This document shows, in pieces, positions 25,703 to 34,751 of a DNA stretch of 64,000 nucleotides. The stretch covers positions 1 to 64,000 of the forward strand of contig NZ_JAHKQT010000032.1 in assembly GCF_018861145.1 (NCBI RefSeq), given 5' to 3'. Position numbers and translations under genes: made by a program. Source of the stretch: Poseidonibacter lekithochrous. Lineage in GTDB: Bacteria; Campylobacterota; Campylobacteria; Campylobacterales; Arcobacteraceae. Every line of letters begins with the position of its first letter. Positions within the stretch are counted from its first letter, which is position 1. The notes beneath the pieces were generated by a model. That model was not told where the DNA came from, ran no database searches, and was given only the letters and a program-made list of their open reading frames with translations.

Positions 25703-27676
25703 CTAGAACTCTATAACTTCTTCTCCTTGATTTTCAGGAGGTATTTCTAATTCTATTTCAGGTAGAGGAGATTTCTCTGTATAATATTCAAGCTTTCCAT
25801 TAATCTTAGATGAATAAACTTTTGCTGGTTTTATAAAACTTCTAGGTATTTCAGGGTGAGATTCTAAATAGTTTTTATTAAAGTATGAAAATACAGGTGC
25901 TGCTATTTTACCACCTGTTTCTGTTTTTCTCATTGGTTTATTATTATCATTACCAAACCAAATAATTGTTTGAATTGATGGTGAATATCCACAGAACCAT
26001 GCATCAACATTATTATTTGTTGTACCAGTTTTCCCTGCAAGAGATATTCCCTCTACTCTTGCTCTTCTTGCTGTTCCTCTATCTACTACATCTCTTAAAA
26101 TTGATGTAATTAAAAAAGTTTGCTCAGGAGAATTTACTTCTTTTGTTTTTGGCTCAAAAGTTATTGTTTCTCCCGCCTTATTTGTAATTTGTTCAATAAT
26201 ATATGGTTTTACTTGAGTTCCATTATTTGCAAAAACACTATAATATTCACTTAATTCAAGTAAGGTAACAGACATTGTTCCTAGAGTAATAGATAAATCA
26301 GCTGGTAAATCTTTAAATCCGTATGATTCTAAACCTTTATATATAATATCGATACCTGTATCTGTAACTAAGTTTATAGTAGATAAGTTTCTTGATGATA
26401 CTAAGGATTCTCGTAAATTTATAACACCTTTAAAATTCCCCCCATAGTTTTTAGGTTGCCATTTTTTATTTTTCCCATCAACTTTATAATCATATGTTCT
26501 TGATATATCAATAAGCTGTGATGCGGGATTTAGACCTTCATTTAAAGCTGTTTGATATAGAAATGGTTTTATTGCACTCCCTGGTTGTCTTTTTGATTGG
26601 ACTGCTCTATTGAACATAGATTTTTTATAATCAATTCCTCCAACTAGTGCTAAAATCTTACCAGTACTACTTTCCATTGAAACAATTGCACCGTTTAAAT
26701 TCTTTGTATATGAGTCATCATTTAAGTTTTTAGATCTTTTTCTGAAATCTAAATCTCTTTTTAGTGCATCTTCATGTGATAATCTTAAAGCTTTTCTTGC
26801 AATTTCTTGTGCTTCTAAATCTATTGTTAACTTGATTTTGTATCCACCTGATTTAATATCAGGGATATCGTCTTTTAATGTTTTCAATACATAGTCAATT
26901 ACATATGGAGCTTTGTTTTTTGTTAATGTCTGTTTATAAATTTTTGGAACTTCCTTTATTGCACTTTCATATTGATCTTTATTAATCCATCCAAGTGTAT
27001 TTAATCTTGTAATTACTTGATTAGCCCGAGCTAGGGATATTTTTAAATTCTTTGTAGGTGCATAAAAGCTAGGGGCTCTAGGAAGTCCAACTAAAATTGC
27101 CATTTCTTTTAATGATAATTCATATAAATCTTTATTAAAATATCCACGCGCAGCAGTCCTGATACCATAATAACCATGTCCAAAATATACATTATTTAAA
27201 TATCTTTCAAGTATTTCTTCTTTTGTTAAAATAGTTTCAAGTCTAATTGCTAATAGTGCTTCTTTAATTTTTCTTATTAATTTTTTTTCACTTGATAAAA
27301 CAAGCATTTTAATTAATTGTTGTGTTAATGTACTAGCCCCTTCTACAAAAGCACCAGCTTTTATATCTTTTATAATTGCACGAGAAATTGCATCTGGATT
27401 TATTCCAATATGTTCAAAATATTGTGTATCTTCAATAGCAACTAATCCTTCAATAATCTTTGCGGGAATGTCATCATATTTAACATATTCACGGTTTTCA
27501 CCTACAAAAGTATTTGCTATAAGTTCTCCATTTTTATCAAAGAATTGAGTACTTTGTTTAGGTGAGTAATTTACTACTTTATCAATATCGTGTTTTATTT
27601 CATCATATAATGTATATAGCCATCCTAAAACAGCTAATCCTATAAGTAGAAAAAAACCAAAAATGTATTTAATCAT
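25703..27676 (-). CDS. Class A penicillin-binding protein (PBP1A)
   Basis: Bifunctional peptidoglycan synthase of 657 aa. An N-terminal membrane anchor (about residues 3-23) is followed by a glycosyltransferase domain with EDTQYFEHIGIN, EGASTLTQQLIKM and ERYLNNVYFGHGYYGI. The transpeptidase domain carries SAIK (PGSAIKPFLYQ), SRN (LVSSRNLST) and KTG (LAGKTGTTNN). It is typical of the PBP1A of Campylobacterota. It begins one base after the stop of the ABC ATPase gene, so gpmI, the ABC gene and pbp1A form one minus-strand unit. Confidence 0.95.
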   Translation of the reverse strand: MIKYIFGFFLLIGLAVLGWLYTLYDEIKHDIDKVVNYSPKQSTQFFDKNGELIANTFVGENREYVKYDDIPAKIIEGLVAIEDTQYFEHIGINPDAISRAIIKDIKAGAFVEGASTLTQQLIKMLVLSSEKKLIRKIKEALLAIRLETILTKEEILERYLNNVYFGHGYYGIRTAARGYFNKDLYELSLKEMAILVGLPRAPSFYAPTKNLKISLARANQVITRLNTLGWINKDQYESAIKEVPKIYKQTLTKNKAPYVIDYVLKTLKDDIPDIKSGGYKIKLTIDLEAQEIARKALRLSHEDALKRDLDFRKRSKNLNDDSYTKNLNGAIVSMESSTGKILALVGGIDYKKSMFNRAVQSKRQPGSAIKPFLYQTALNEGLNPASQLIDISRTYDYKVDGKNKKWQPKNYGGNFKGVINLRESLVSSRNLSTINLVTDTGIDIIYKGLESYGFKDLPADLSITLGTMSVTLLELSEYYSVFANNGTQVKPYIIEQITNKAGETITFEPKTKEVNSPEQTFLITSILRDVVDRGTARRARVEGISLAGKTGTTNNNVDAWFCGYSPSIQTIIWFGNDNNKPMRKTETGGKIAAPVFSYFNKNYLESHPEIPRSFIKPAKVYSSKINGKLEYYTEKSPLPEIELEIPPENQGEEVIEF

Positions 27677-27677
27677 A

Positions 27678-28373
27678 TTATTTCCTAAAGTCTTTATTTT
27701 TAAATGTTGAGTTAATTAATGTTTTTGTGTATTCTTGTTTGGGATTTGATAAAATATCATTAGTACATCCTTTTTCAATTACAACTCCATCTTTTATTAT
27801 AATGATATCTTTACATATATCTTTTACTGAGTCAATATCGTGGGTTACAAAAAGAATTAAAATATTTAAATCTTTTATCAATGAATCAATTAATTCAATT
27901 ATATTATCTCTATTTTCAATATCTAAAGCAGTTGTTGGTTCATCAAGTAATAAAAATTTAATTTCTTTACTTAATGCAATTGCAATAATTATTCTTTGAA
28001 TTTGTCCACCACTTAATTGACTTGGATATTTTTCTAAAACCCAAGTATCTAGATCTACAAGTTTTAATACTTCTTGCTTTTTCTCATTTGAACAGAAAAA
28101 TTGTTTGTTGATTTTTGTCATAGGAGATAAAGAGGTAAATGGATTTTGAGGAATAAATCCAATTGAATTAAAATCTAATATAAAATTAGATTTTATATCT
28201 TTTTCACACTGAAGTGAATTTGGTAATAGATTTAATAGAGCTTTTAGAGTTAGTGATTTTCCACTACCACTTTGACCAATAAGAGCAGTGGCATTGGATA
28301 TCTTTAAAGATATATTTACTAGCTCTTTTTCAGGGCTTTTTATAATTAGTTTTTGAATATCAATATTGAACAT
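27678..28373 (-). CDS. Orphan ABC transporter ATP-binding protein (Dpp/Opp/Nik type)
   Basis: ATPase subunit of 231 aa with Walker A GQSGSGKS, a Q-loop (IGFIPQNPFTSLSP), signature LSGGQIQRI, Walker B FLLLDEPTTALD and the switch histidine (FVTHD). The QNP-TSLSP stretch and overall form resemble DppD/OppD/NikD subunits of peptide or nickel importers, although it is shorter than OppD. No permease or binding-protein gene is adjacent; it sits between gpmI and pbp1A with gaps of 6 and 1 bases. Its membrane partner must be encoded elsewhere, or it has a non-transport role. Confidence 0.85.
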   Translation of the reverse strand: MFNIDIQKLIIKSPEKELVNISLKISNATALIGQSGSGKSLTLKALLNLLPNSLQCEKDIKSNFILDFNSIGFIPQNPFTSLSPMTKINKQFFCSNEKKQEVLKLVDLDTWVLEKYPSQLSGGQIQRIIIAIALSKEIKFLLLDEPTTALDIENRDNIIELIDSLIKDLNILILFVTHDIDSVKDICKDIIIIKDGVVIEKGCTNDILSNPKQEYTKTLINSTFKNKDFRK

Positions 28374-28379
28374 AAAAAA

Positions 28380-29861
28380 TTAACTTTTAATTAAAGTCTC
28401 ATCCATTTCATCAGGAATATCAATATTCATAAGTTTTAATACAGTTGGTGCAATATTATTTAAACTTCCAACTTTTACTTCTTTAACTTTTGGTGACATT
28501 ATAAAACAATAAACGTCTCCTACTGTATGATTAGTTAAAGTATTGCCATCTTCATCTCTCATTCTTTCACAATTTCCATGATCAGATGTTAATATTAGGT
28601 TATATCCATGCTCTTTAACTTTTTGAATAATTAATCCAAGTTCTTTATCAACAGCTTCTACAGCTTTTTTACTTGCATCAAAATCTCCAGTATGCCCAAC
28701 CATATCTCCATTTGCAAAGTTTACAACTATAAAGTCAGTTTGATTATCCATTGCATCTCTTACATTTTGTCCAACTTTTGGTGCTGACATTTCAGGTTGC
28801 AAGTCATAAGTAGCAACATTTGGTGATGGAGTTAAAACTCTAGTTTCATTTAAGAAAGGTTCCTCTACTCCACCATTAAAGAAAAATGTAACATGTGCAT
28901 ATTTTTCAGTTTCAGCTGTATGAAGTTGGTTTAATCCTGCATTTGAAATTACTTCTGCTAAAGTATTCTTTGGACTTTCCTTTGGAAATAAAACAGCCAA
29001 TGGCATGTTTTTATCGTATTGAGTCATTGTTGCAATATTTAAAGATTCTGCAAACTTAGGAAAATGAGAAAAGTTTTTATCTGCAAATACTGAAGAAATT
29101 TCTCTCATTCTATCTGATCTAAAGTTACAAAAAACTATTGAATCATTTTCTTTTAATCCCGTGTATCCTTCAAAAGCAGTAGGAATAATAAATTCATCAT
29201 ATATATCTTCTTTATATGAGTTTTCTACAAATTCAAGAGCAGATAAAAAAGTTTTAGGATGAGCTAGTGCAATTGCATCATGGCCTTTTTGAATTCTATC
29301 CCATCTATTATCTCTATCCATTGTATAGTATCTTCCAGCAATAGTAGCAATTTTAATATCTTCATCACAAATATCAATAATTTGCTTAATATATGTCTTT
29401 GCACTATCAGGAGCTACATCTCTTCCATCTGTAATCATATGAATAAAAACTTTTTTATTCTCTTTTTTTGCTATTTTTGCCATGGCAATAATATGGTCTA
29501 TATGTGAATGAACTCCACCATCACTTAATAACCCGAGTAAATGAATAGTATTTGATTTTTCCATACAATCTTTAAATACAGTATTATCTTTTAATGAATC
29601 TTCCTCAATGGCTATATTAATTTTTACTAAATCTTGATATAAAACTCTTCCTGAACCAATAGTCATATGTCCCACTTCCGAATTTCCCATTTGTCCATCA
29701 GGTAAACCAACATATTTACCATATGTATGAATAAGTGAATATGGAGTATTTTTAAATAAATCATCATATGTTGGAGTTAGAGCTTGAGAAAATGCATTGT
29801 AATCAGATGATTCGTTATGTCCAATACCATCAGTAATTACAAGAATAGTTTTGTTTGTCAT
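28380..29861 (-). CDS. gpmI: 2,3-bisphosphoglycerate-independent phosphoglycerate mutase
   Basis: Interconverts 3- and 2-phosphoglycerate in glycolysis and gluconeogenesis using manganese (493 aa). The alkaline-phosphatase-fold motifs are present: VITDGIGHN, the phospho-serine S61 in GQMGNSEVGHMTIG, DGRDVAPDSA, GRYYTMDRDNRWDR, NFANGDMVGHTGD and TSDHGNCE. It heads the minus-strand unit gpmI, ABC ATPase, pbp1A, divergent from mraY. The gpmI-mraY-murD neighbourhood is shared with Campylobacter. Confidence 0.96.
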   Translation of the reverse strand: MTNKTILVITDGIGHNESSDYNAFSQALTPTYDDLFKNTPYSLIHTYGKYVGLPDGQMGNSEVGHMTIGSGRVLYQDLVKINIAIEEDSLKDNTVFKDCMEKSNTIHLLGLLSDGGVHSHIDHIIAMAKIAKKENKKVFIHMITDGRDVAPDSAKTYIKQIIDICDEDIKIATIAGRYYTMDRDNRWDRIQKGHDAIALAHPKTFLSALEFVENSYKEDIYDEFIIPTAFEGYTGLKENDSIVFCNFRSDRMREISSVFADKNFSHFPKFAESLNIATMTQYDKNMPLAVLFPKESPKNTLAEVISNAGLNQLHTAETEKYAHVTFFFNGGVEEPFLNETRVLTPSPNVATYDLQPEMSAPKVGQNVRDAMDNQTDFIVVNFANGDMVGHTGDFDASKKAVEAVDKELGLIIQKVKEHGYNLILTSDHGNCERMRDEDGNTLTNHTVGDVYCFIMSPKVKEVKVGSLNNIAPTVLKLMNIDIPDEMDETLIKS

Positions 29862-29881
29862 TGTTTAAACCTTTTAAAAAG

Positions 29882-29897
29882 TATAATATAATATAAT
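29882..29897 (+). promoter_or_regulatory. Triple overlapping TATAAT before mraY
   Basis: Three TATAAT hexamers overlap at 29882-29887, 29887-29892 and 29892-29897. The last would place the mraY transcript start about 26 bases before its start codon. The AT-rich block may also serve the divergent gpmI gene. Confidence 0.55.
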
Positions 29898-29929
29898 CGC
29901 AGCAATTATATCAAAATGAAGGTTTGAGT

Positions 29930-30991
29930 TTGTTTTACTGGTTTTATAGACATCTAGACATTAATATTTTCCAATATATTTCAGTTAGAGCTGGAATAAG
30001 TTTTATAATTGCGTTTCTTTTAACAATGTATTTGATGCCTAAATTCATTAAATGGGCTAAAAGGAAAAATGCATCTCAACCCATATATGAACATGCACCT
30101 GATGGACATAAAGAAAAAGCAGGAACTCCTACTATGGGAGGGATGGTCTTTATTTTTGCAACTATAGTAGCAACAATAGTATCTGCGAAATTAAATAACT
30201 TTTATATAATAGGTGGGCTTGTAACTATTGGATTATTCTCTTTAATAGGGATTCAAGATGATTACTCAAAAATTTCAAAGAATGAAAATTCTGCAGGTTT
30301 AAGCGCAAGGGTAAAATTAGTATTACAATTTTTATGTGCAGGTATCGTTGCTGCTATTTTATACTATTTTTCTCATACAACTACCTTTTTTACTCCATTT
30401 TATAAATTGCCATTGTTTGATATGGGAATATTTGCTATTTTATTTTGGATGCTTGTTATGGTTGCAGCATCTAATGCTGTTAATTTAACAGATGGATTAG
30501 ATGGACTTGCAACAGTACCATCAATTATGGCTTTTTTTACTCTTTCAATATTAGTATACATTACAGGTCATGCAATATTTTCATCATACCTTTTAGTTCC
30601 AAATATAAAACTTGCAGGTGAATTAGCTGTTATGGGTGCAGCAATGGGAGGTTCTTTAATTGCTTTTCTTTGGTTTAATTCACATCCTGCTGAAGTATTT
30701 ATGGGAGATTCTGGGTCACTTCCTTTGGGTGCTTTTATGGGGTATATGGCAATTGTTTCAAAATCAGAAATATTATTGGTAATAATTGGATTTATCTTTG
30801 TTCTTGAAACTGTATCTGTAATTTTGCAAGTAGGTTCATATAAACTTAGAAAAAAAAGGGTATTCCTAATGGCACCAATACATCATCATTTTGAGCAAAA
30901 AGGCTGGAAAGAAAATAAAATCATTGTTAGGTTTTGGATTATCTCTTTTATGACTAATTTACTTGCTTTAATGAGCTTAAAAATACGATAA
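29930..30991 (+). CDS. mraY: Phospho-N-acetylmuramoyl-pentapeptide transferase MraY
   Basis: Makes lipid I by moving phospho-MurNAc-pentapeptide to undecaprenyl phosphate (353 aa, about ten membrane helices). Signatures: [20 protein letters not shown] with the two catalytic aspartates, [13 protein letters not shown] and [14 protein letters not shown] plus [12 protein letters not shown] near the end. TTG 29930 is chosen because GAAGG (29918-29922) lies seven bases before it; TTG 29924 is only one base from that site. murD follows 17 bases after the stop. Confidence 0.94.
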   Translation: MFYWFYRHLDINIFQYISVRAGISFIIAFLLTMYLMPKFIKWAKRKNASQPIYEHAPDGHKEKAGTPTMGGMVFIFATIVATIVSAKLNNFYIIGGLVTIGLFSLIGIQDDYSKISKNENSAGLSARVKLVLQFLCAGIVAAILYYFSHTTTFFTPFYKLPLFDMGIFAILFWMLVMVAASNAVNLTDGLDGLATVPSIMAFFTLSILVYITGHAIFSSYLLVPNIKLAGELAVMGAAMGGSLIAFLWFNSHPAEVFMGDSGSLPLGAFMGYMAIVSKSEILLVIIGFIFVLETVSVILQVGSYKLRKKRVFLMAPIHHHFEQKGWKENKIIVRFWIISFMTNLLALMSLKIR

Positions 30992-31008
30992 TCAAGAAAA
31001 GAGTATAT

Positions 31009-32184
31009 ATGAATTTTAATGATGAAATAAGAGTATTAGGAAAGGGATTAACAGCTCAAGCTGTTAAAGATAAATTTCCCAATGCAATATTATATGATGA
31101 TAAGGATTTTGAGTTTTATGACAAAAGTTCACATGAAAAGACTATTGTAAGTCCTGGAATTCCACCTTATAATCAAATGATACAAAATGCAAATAATGTA
31201 CAAAGTGAGTATGATTTATTTGATGAGGTTATGCCTTTTTCAATTTGGATATCAGGAACTAATGGTAAAACTACTACAACTCAAATGTGTCAACATATAT
31301 TAGCTACCTATGGTTCTGTATATGGAGGGAATATTGGTACTCCTCTCTCTCAACTTAGTCCAGAAGCTTCCATATGGATTTTAGAAACATCTTCATTTAC
31401 TTTACATTATACAAATATGGCGAAACCAAATTTGTATTTACTTCTTCCCATTTCAGAAGACCATATTACATGGCATGGCACATTTAAAGAATATGAAGAT
31501 GCAAAACTTAAACCATTGACTTTAATGAAAGAGGGTGATATTGCAATAATTCCAGAAAAATATAAAGATTATAAATCGGATGCATCTAAGATAACTTATA
31601 AAGACAGTGATGACTTATGCAAAAAATTTGAAATAGATAAAAGTAAATTAAAATTTAAAGAACCTTTTTTGTTGGATGCACTTTTAGCCTTATGTAGTAA
31701 AAAGATTATATTTAATGAAATTGATTATGAAAGAATAAATACATTTACAATTGATGAGCATAAAGTTGAAGAATTTGTTGATAAGAAAAATAGAATTTGG
31801 GTAAATGATTCAAAAGCAACCAATATAGATGCTACAATTAATGCTTTAGTACCCTATAAAAAAATGAATATACATATAATTTTAGGTGGAGATGATAAGG
31901 GTGCAAATTTAATTCCTTTATTTGAATATATAAAAACTCTAAATATTAAAGTTTATGCAATTGGAACAAATAGTAAAAGAATAGAAAACAACTGTAATAA
32001 ATATAATATAGAAGTAGAAAATTGTGAAACTTTAGAAAATGCAGTAAAAAAAATTAATAAAAATTTAAAAGAAAATAGCATTGGAATCCTTTCTCCAGCG
32101 GCTGCATCACTTGATCAGTATAAATCTTACGCTCATAGAGGAAAAGAATTTAAAAGTTTAGTCAATAGTTTAAGTAAACTTTAA
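31009..32184 (+). CDS. murD: UDP-MurNAc-L-alanine--D-glutamate ligase MurD
   Basis: Adds D-glutamate to UDP-MurNAc-alanine in cytoplasmic wall-precursor synthesis (391 aa). The Mur-ligase P-loop is ISGTNGKTTTTQM; other landmarks are ILETSSFTLHYT, WVNDSKATNIDAT and LSPAAASLDQYKSYAHRGKEF. It is shorter than the roughly 440 residues of E. coli MurD, mainly at the N-terminus, as in other Campylobacterota. mraY and murD are the only wall-cluster genes at this site. A tRNA cluster follows 38 bases after the stop. Confidence 0.94.
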   Translation: MNFNDEIRVLGKGLTAQAVKDKFPNAILYDDKDFEFYDKSSHEKTIVSPGIPPYNQMIQNANNVQSEYDLFDEVMPFSIWISGTNGKTTTTQMCQHILATYGSVYGGNIGTPLSQLSPEASIWILETSSFTLHYTNMAKPNLYLLLPISEDHITWHGTFKEYEDAKLKPLTLMKEGDIAIIPEKYKDYKSDASKITYKDSDDLCKKFEIDKSKLKFKEPFLLDALLALCSKKIIFNEIDYERINTFTIDEHKVEEFVDKKNRIWVNDSKATNIDATINALVPYKKMNIHIILGGDDKGANLIPLFEYIKTLNIKVYAIGTNSKRIENNCNKYNIEVENCETLENAVKKINKNLKENSIGILSPAAASLDQYKSYAHRGKEFKSLVNSLSKL

Positions 32185-32222
32185 ACATCCTATGTGTATA
32201 CTTCCACTCCAATTTAAGGAAT

Positions 32223-32298
32223 GGCGCGATAGCTCAGTCGGTAGAGCAAAGGATTGAAAATCCTTGTGTCGACAGTTCGATTCTGTCTCGAGCCACCA
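32223..32298 (+). tRNA. tRNA-Phe (GAA)
   Basis: A 76-base cloverleaf with encoded CCA. The anticodon loop TTGAAAA carries GAA. The D arm (AGCTCAGTCGGTAGAGC) and T arm (GTTCGATT) are standard. The acceptor GGCGCGA faces TCGAGCC, so base 4 (G) meets base 69 (A), a mismatch in an otherwise perfect stem; a T at base 4 would pair fully. Confidence 0.95.
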
Positions 32299-32309
32299 TT
32301 AAATTAGGC

Positions 32310-32387
32310 GCTGGTGTAGCTCAGCTTGGCTAGAGCAGCTGATTTGTAATCAGCAGGTCGGGGGTTCAAGTCCCTTCACCAGCTCCA
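32310..32387 (+). tRNA. tRNA-Thr (TGT)
   Basis: A 78-base cloverleaf with encoded CCA. The acceptor GCTGGTG pairs fully with CACCAGC. The anticodon stem GCTGA/TCAGC encloses the loop TTTGTAA, anticodon TGT, reading ACA. It follows tRNA-Phe by 11 bases, likely in one transcript. Confidence 0.97.
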
Positions 32388-32446
32388 TTTTAAATAGTGC
32401 ATTATCTATATATAGAATAACACTAAACGAAACAATAATTTTCAAC

Positions 32447-32531
32447 GGGAAGGTTGGAGAGTGGTCAAATCCTGCGGATTGTAAATCCGCCGCCTACGGC
32501 TTCGAAGGTTCGAGTCCTTCTCTTCCCACCA
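32447..32531 (+). tRNA. tRNA-Tyr (GTA)
   Basis: An 85-base class II tRNA with a long variable arm (CCGCCTACGGC region) and encoded CCA. The acceptor GGGAAGG pairs with TCTTCCC with one G-T pair. The anticodon loop TTGTAAA carries GTA. Confidence 0.97.
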
Positions 32532-32542
32532 CTATAATGAGC

Positions 32543-32619
<77 letters not shown>

Positions 32620-32716
32620 TTAATTTATTGATTATTGGGAGCTTAGTTTTAAGCACAAATTTTATAACTCTTTATAAATTTTTATCCCACTAAGTTTTTT
32701 TTTAGTATTTATTTAA

Positions 32717-32815
32717 TATAATACACGCACAAAATTATAGATAGTAATATTTATAAACAATAACAATACAATCCCCTCTGAATAGAGAAGCTACTGGGCT
32801 TATCTACTCAGAGGG
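32717..32815 (+). promoter_or_regulatory. tuf promoter and structured leader
   Basis: TATAAT at 32717-32722 predicts a tuf transcript leader of about 118 bases. The leader contains a long hairpin: 32774-32781 pairs perfectly with 32808-32815 (8 base pairs), and inside it 32784-32791 pairs with 32798-32805 with one mismatch. There is no T-run after it, so it is unlikely to be a terminator. It ends 31 bases before the tuf ATG. The rest of 32620-32846 is AT-rich spacer. Confidence 0.6.
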
Positions 32816-32846
32816 CAATAACCTAAAAAATTAGAAGGAAAATTCT

Positions 32847-34055
32847 ATGGCAAAAGAAAAATTCGAACGAAGTAAACCGCACGTAAATATTGGGACAATC
32901 GGTCACGTTGATCACGGTAAAACTACATTAACAGCAGCGATCTCAGCAGTTTTAACAAATGCTGGTGGTGGAACTATGATGGATTACGATCAAATTGATA
33001 ATGCACCAGAAGAAAGAGAAAGAGGAATTACAATTGCTACTTCTCATATTGAGTATGAAACAGCAACTAGACACTACGCACACGTAGATTGTCCAGGTCA
33101 CGCCGATTATGTTAAAAACATGATTACAGGTGCTGCACAAATGGATGGAGCTATCTTAGTTATTGCAGCTACTGATGGACCAATGGCACAAACTAGAGAG
33201 CATATCTTATTATCTAAGCAAGTAGGTGTACCTTACATTGTTATCTTCATGAACAAAGAAGATCAATTAGATGAAGAAGATAAAGAAGAAATGTTAGAAT
33301 TAGTTGAAATGGAAATTAGAGAATTACTTTCTGATTATGATTTCCCAGGTGACGATACACCAATCATTGCTGGATCTGCATTCCAAGCATTAGAAGAAGC
33401 TAAAGCTGGAACTAATGGACCATGGTCTGCTAAAATTATGGAACTAATGGATGCTGTTGATACATATATCCCAACTCCAAAAAGAGATACTGAACAAGAT
33501 TTCTTAATGCCTGTTGAAGATGTTTTCTCAATTTCAGGAAGAGGAACAGTTGTAACTGGAGCTATTTCTAAAGGTAGAATTAACTTAGGTGATCAAATTG
33601 AGATCGTAGGTTTAAAAGACACTCAAACAACTACTGTAACTGGTGTTGAAATGTTTAGAAAAGAAATGGAATATGCTGAAGCTGGTGATAATGCTGGTAT
33701 CTTAATTAGAGGTATCAAAAAAGAAGATGTTCAAAGAGGACAAGTTCTTATTAAGCCAGGAACAATTACTCCACATACTGAATTTAGATGTGAAGTGTAT
33801 ATTCTTTCTAAAGAGGAAGGTGGTAGACACACTCCATTCTTCTCAGGATACAGACCACAATTCTATGTTAGAACAACTGATGTAACTGGTTCTTGTACAC
33901 TTCCAGAAGGTACTGAAATGGTTATGCCTGGTGATAACGTTGAAATGACTGTAGCTTTAGTTGCTCCAATCGCTCTTGAAAAGGGAACAAAGTTCGCTAT
34001 TAGAGAAGGTGGTAGAACTGTTGGTGCTGGTGTTGTTGCTGAAATTATCAAGTAA
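32847..34055 (+). CDS. tuf: Elongation factor Tu
   Basis: GTPase that brings aminoacyl-tRNA to the ribosome (402 aa). G1 GHVDHGKT, the switch I region [15 protein letters not shown]3 DCPGHADY, G4 NKED in FMNKEDQLD and G5 SAFQALE are all visible, followed by domains 2 and 3 ending [12 protein letters not shown]4 is NKED, a normal variant of NKCD. An AGAAGGAAAA ribosome site precedes the ATG. The neighbours rpmG, tRNA-Trp, secE and nusG are in the usual order for the phylum. Confidence 0.98.
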   Translation: MAKEKFERSKPHVNIGTIGHVDHGKTTLTAAISAVLTNAGGGTMMDYDQIDNAPEERERGITIATSHIEYETATRHYAHVDCPGHADYVKNMITGAAQMDGAILVIAATDGPMAQTREHILLSKQVGVPYIVIFMNKEDQLDEEDKEEMLELVEMEIRELLSDYDFPGDDTPIIAGSAFQALEEAKAGTNGPWSAKIMELMDAVDTYIPTPKRDTEQDFLMPVEDVFSISGRGTVVTGAISKGRINLGDQIEIVGLKDTQTTTVTGVEMFRKEMEYAEAGDNAGILIRGIKKEDVQRGQVLIKPGTITPHTEFRCEVYILSKEEGGRHTPFFSGYRPQFYVRTTDVTGSCTLPEGTEMVMPGDNVEMTVALVAPIALEKGTKFAIREGGRTVGAGVVAEIIK

Positions 34056-34064
34056 GGATAATAG

Positions 34065-34235
34065 ATGGCTACTGGATCAAGAATCAAAATAGGACTTAAA
34101 TGTCAAGAGTGTGGTGATATTAACTACACTACTATGAAAAACCCAAAAACTCATACTGAAAAGTTTGAGACTAAAAAATATAGTCCAAGATTAAAAAAAC
34201 ACACTTTACATAAAGAAGTGAAATTAAAATCATAA
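34065..34235 (+). CDS. rpmG: 50S ribosomal protein L33
   Basis: Ribosomal protein L33, 56 aa. It begins [20 protein letters not shown] and ends [12 protein letters not shown]. It keeps one CxxC pair (C13, C16), but the usual second CxxC pair is replaced ([11 protein letters not shown]), so it is a zinc-free or C-minus form. An AAGGATAATAG leader follows the tuf stop directly, so tuf-rpmG are co-transcribed. Confidence 0.93.
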   Translation: MATGSRIKIGLKCQECGDINYTTMKNPKTHTEKFETKKYSPRLKKHTLHKEVKLKS

Positions 34236-34241
34236 GACTTT

Positions 34242-34264
34242 AGGAAGAAGCTATGCTTCTTCCT
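34242..34264 (+). other. Hairpin between rpmG and tRNA-Trp
   Basis: A perfect 10-base-pair stem (34242-34251 with 34255-34264, loop TAT) lies between the rpmG stop and tRNA-Trp. Only CTTCT follows, so it may be an RNA processing site or a weak terminator. Confidence 0.6.
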
Positions 34265-34275
34265 CTTCTATAAAT

Positions 34276-34351
34276 AGGTCAGTAGCTCCAATGGTAGAGC
34301 GCCGGATTCCAAATCCGACGGTTGTGGGTTCGAGTCCCTCCTGGCCTGCCA
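34276..34351 (+). tRNA. tRNA-Trp (CCA)
   Basis: A 76-base cloverleaf with encoded CCA and G73. The acceptor AGGTCAG pairs with CTGGCCT, with one T-G pair. The anticodon loop TTCCAAA carries CCA. Its place between rpmG and secE is conserved in the phylum. Confidence 0.97.
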
Positions 34352-34453
34352 TTATTTTTAAATCAAAATAATACTCATAAAATAAATTATATTCATTTTA
34401 AATATATATAATCTAAAACTAGTAAAACTAAGCTAACCTAAAGCTTTTTTCGA

Positions 34454-34459
34454 TATAAT
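34454..34459 (+). promoter_or_regulatory. secE-nusG-ribosomal protein promoter (-10)
   Basis: TATAAT in CGATATAATTCCCG lies about 100 bases before secE. A T-rich stretch stands in place of a -35 box. The leader down to secE has runs of T and A but no clear stable structure. Confidence 0.65.
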
Positions 34460-34557
34460 TCCCGTCCTATTAATATACTTAAGAGTTTTTTTAAAAGTAG
34501 TTTCGACTTTTTTTAAAAGAATTTAAAAGCTTATTTAACTTAAACCTTGGAGTCGTT

Positions 34558-34740
34558 GTGAATAAATTAAAAACTTATTATAAAAATGCTAAAGAAGAAT
34601 TATTTAAAGTGATCTTTCCTATAAAAGAACAAATTAGATCAGCATATTTATCTGTATTTATTGTTGTTACTGTAATATCTTTATTTTTAGCATTAATTGA
34701 CGCCGTAATGTCAGTAAGCTTATCTTCTATAATGAATTAA
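34558..34740 (+). CDS. secE: Preprotein translocase subunit SecE
   Basis: Short SecE of 60 aa with one transmembrane helix (about residues 30-52) and the amphipathic N-terminal KNAKEELFKVIFPIKEQI segment that clamps SecY. Single-helix SecE is normal outside Enterobacteria. It starts at GTG 34558 after TTGGAGT. nusG follows at 11 bases. Confidence 0.93.
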   Translation: MNKLKTYYKNAKEELFKVIFPIKEQIRSAYLSVFIVVTVISLFLALIDAVMSVSLSSIMN

Positions 34741-34751
34741 GGAATAGAATA

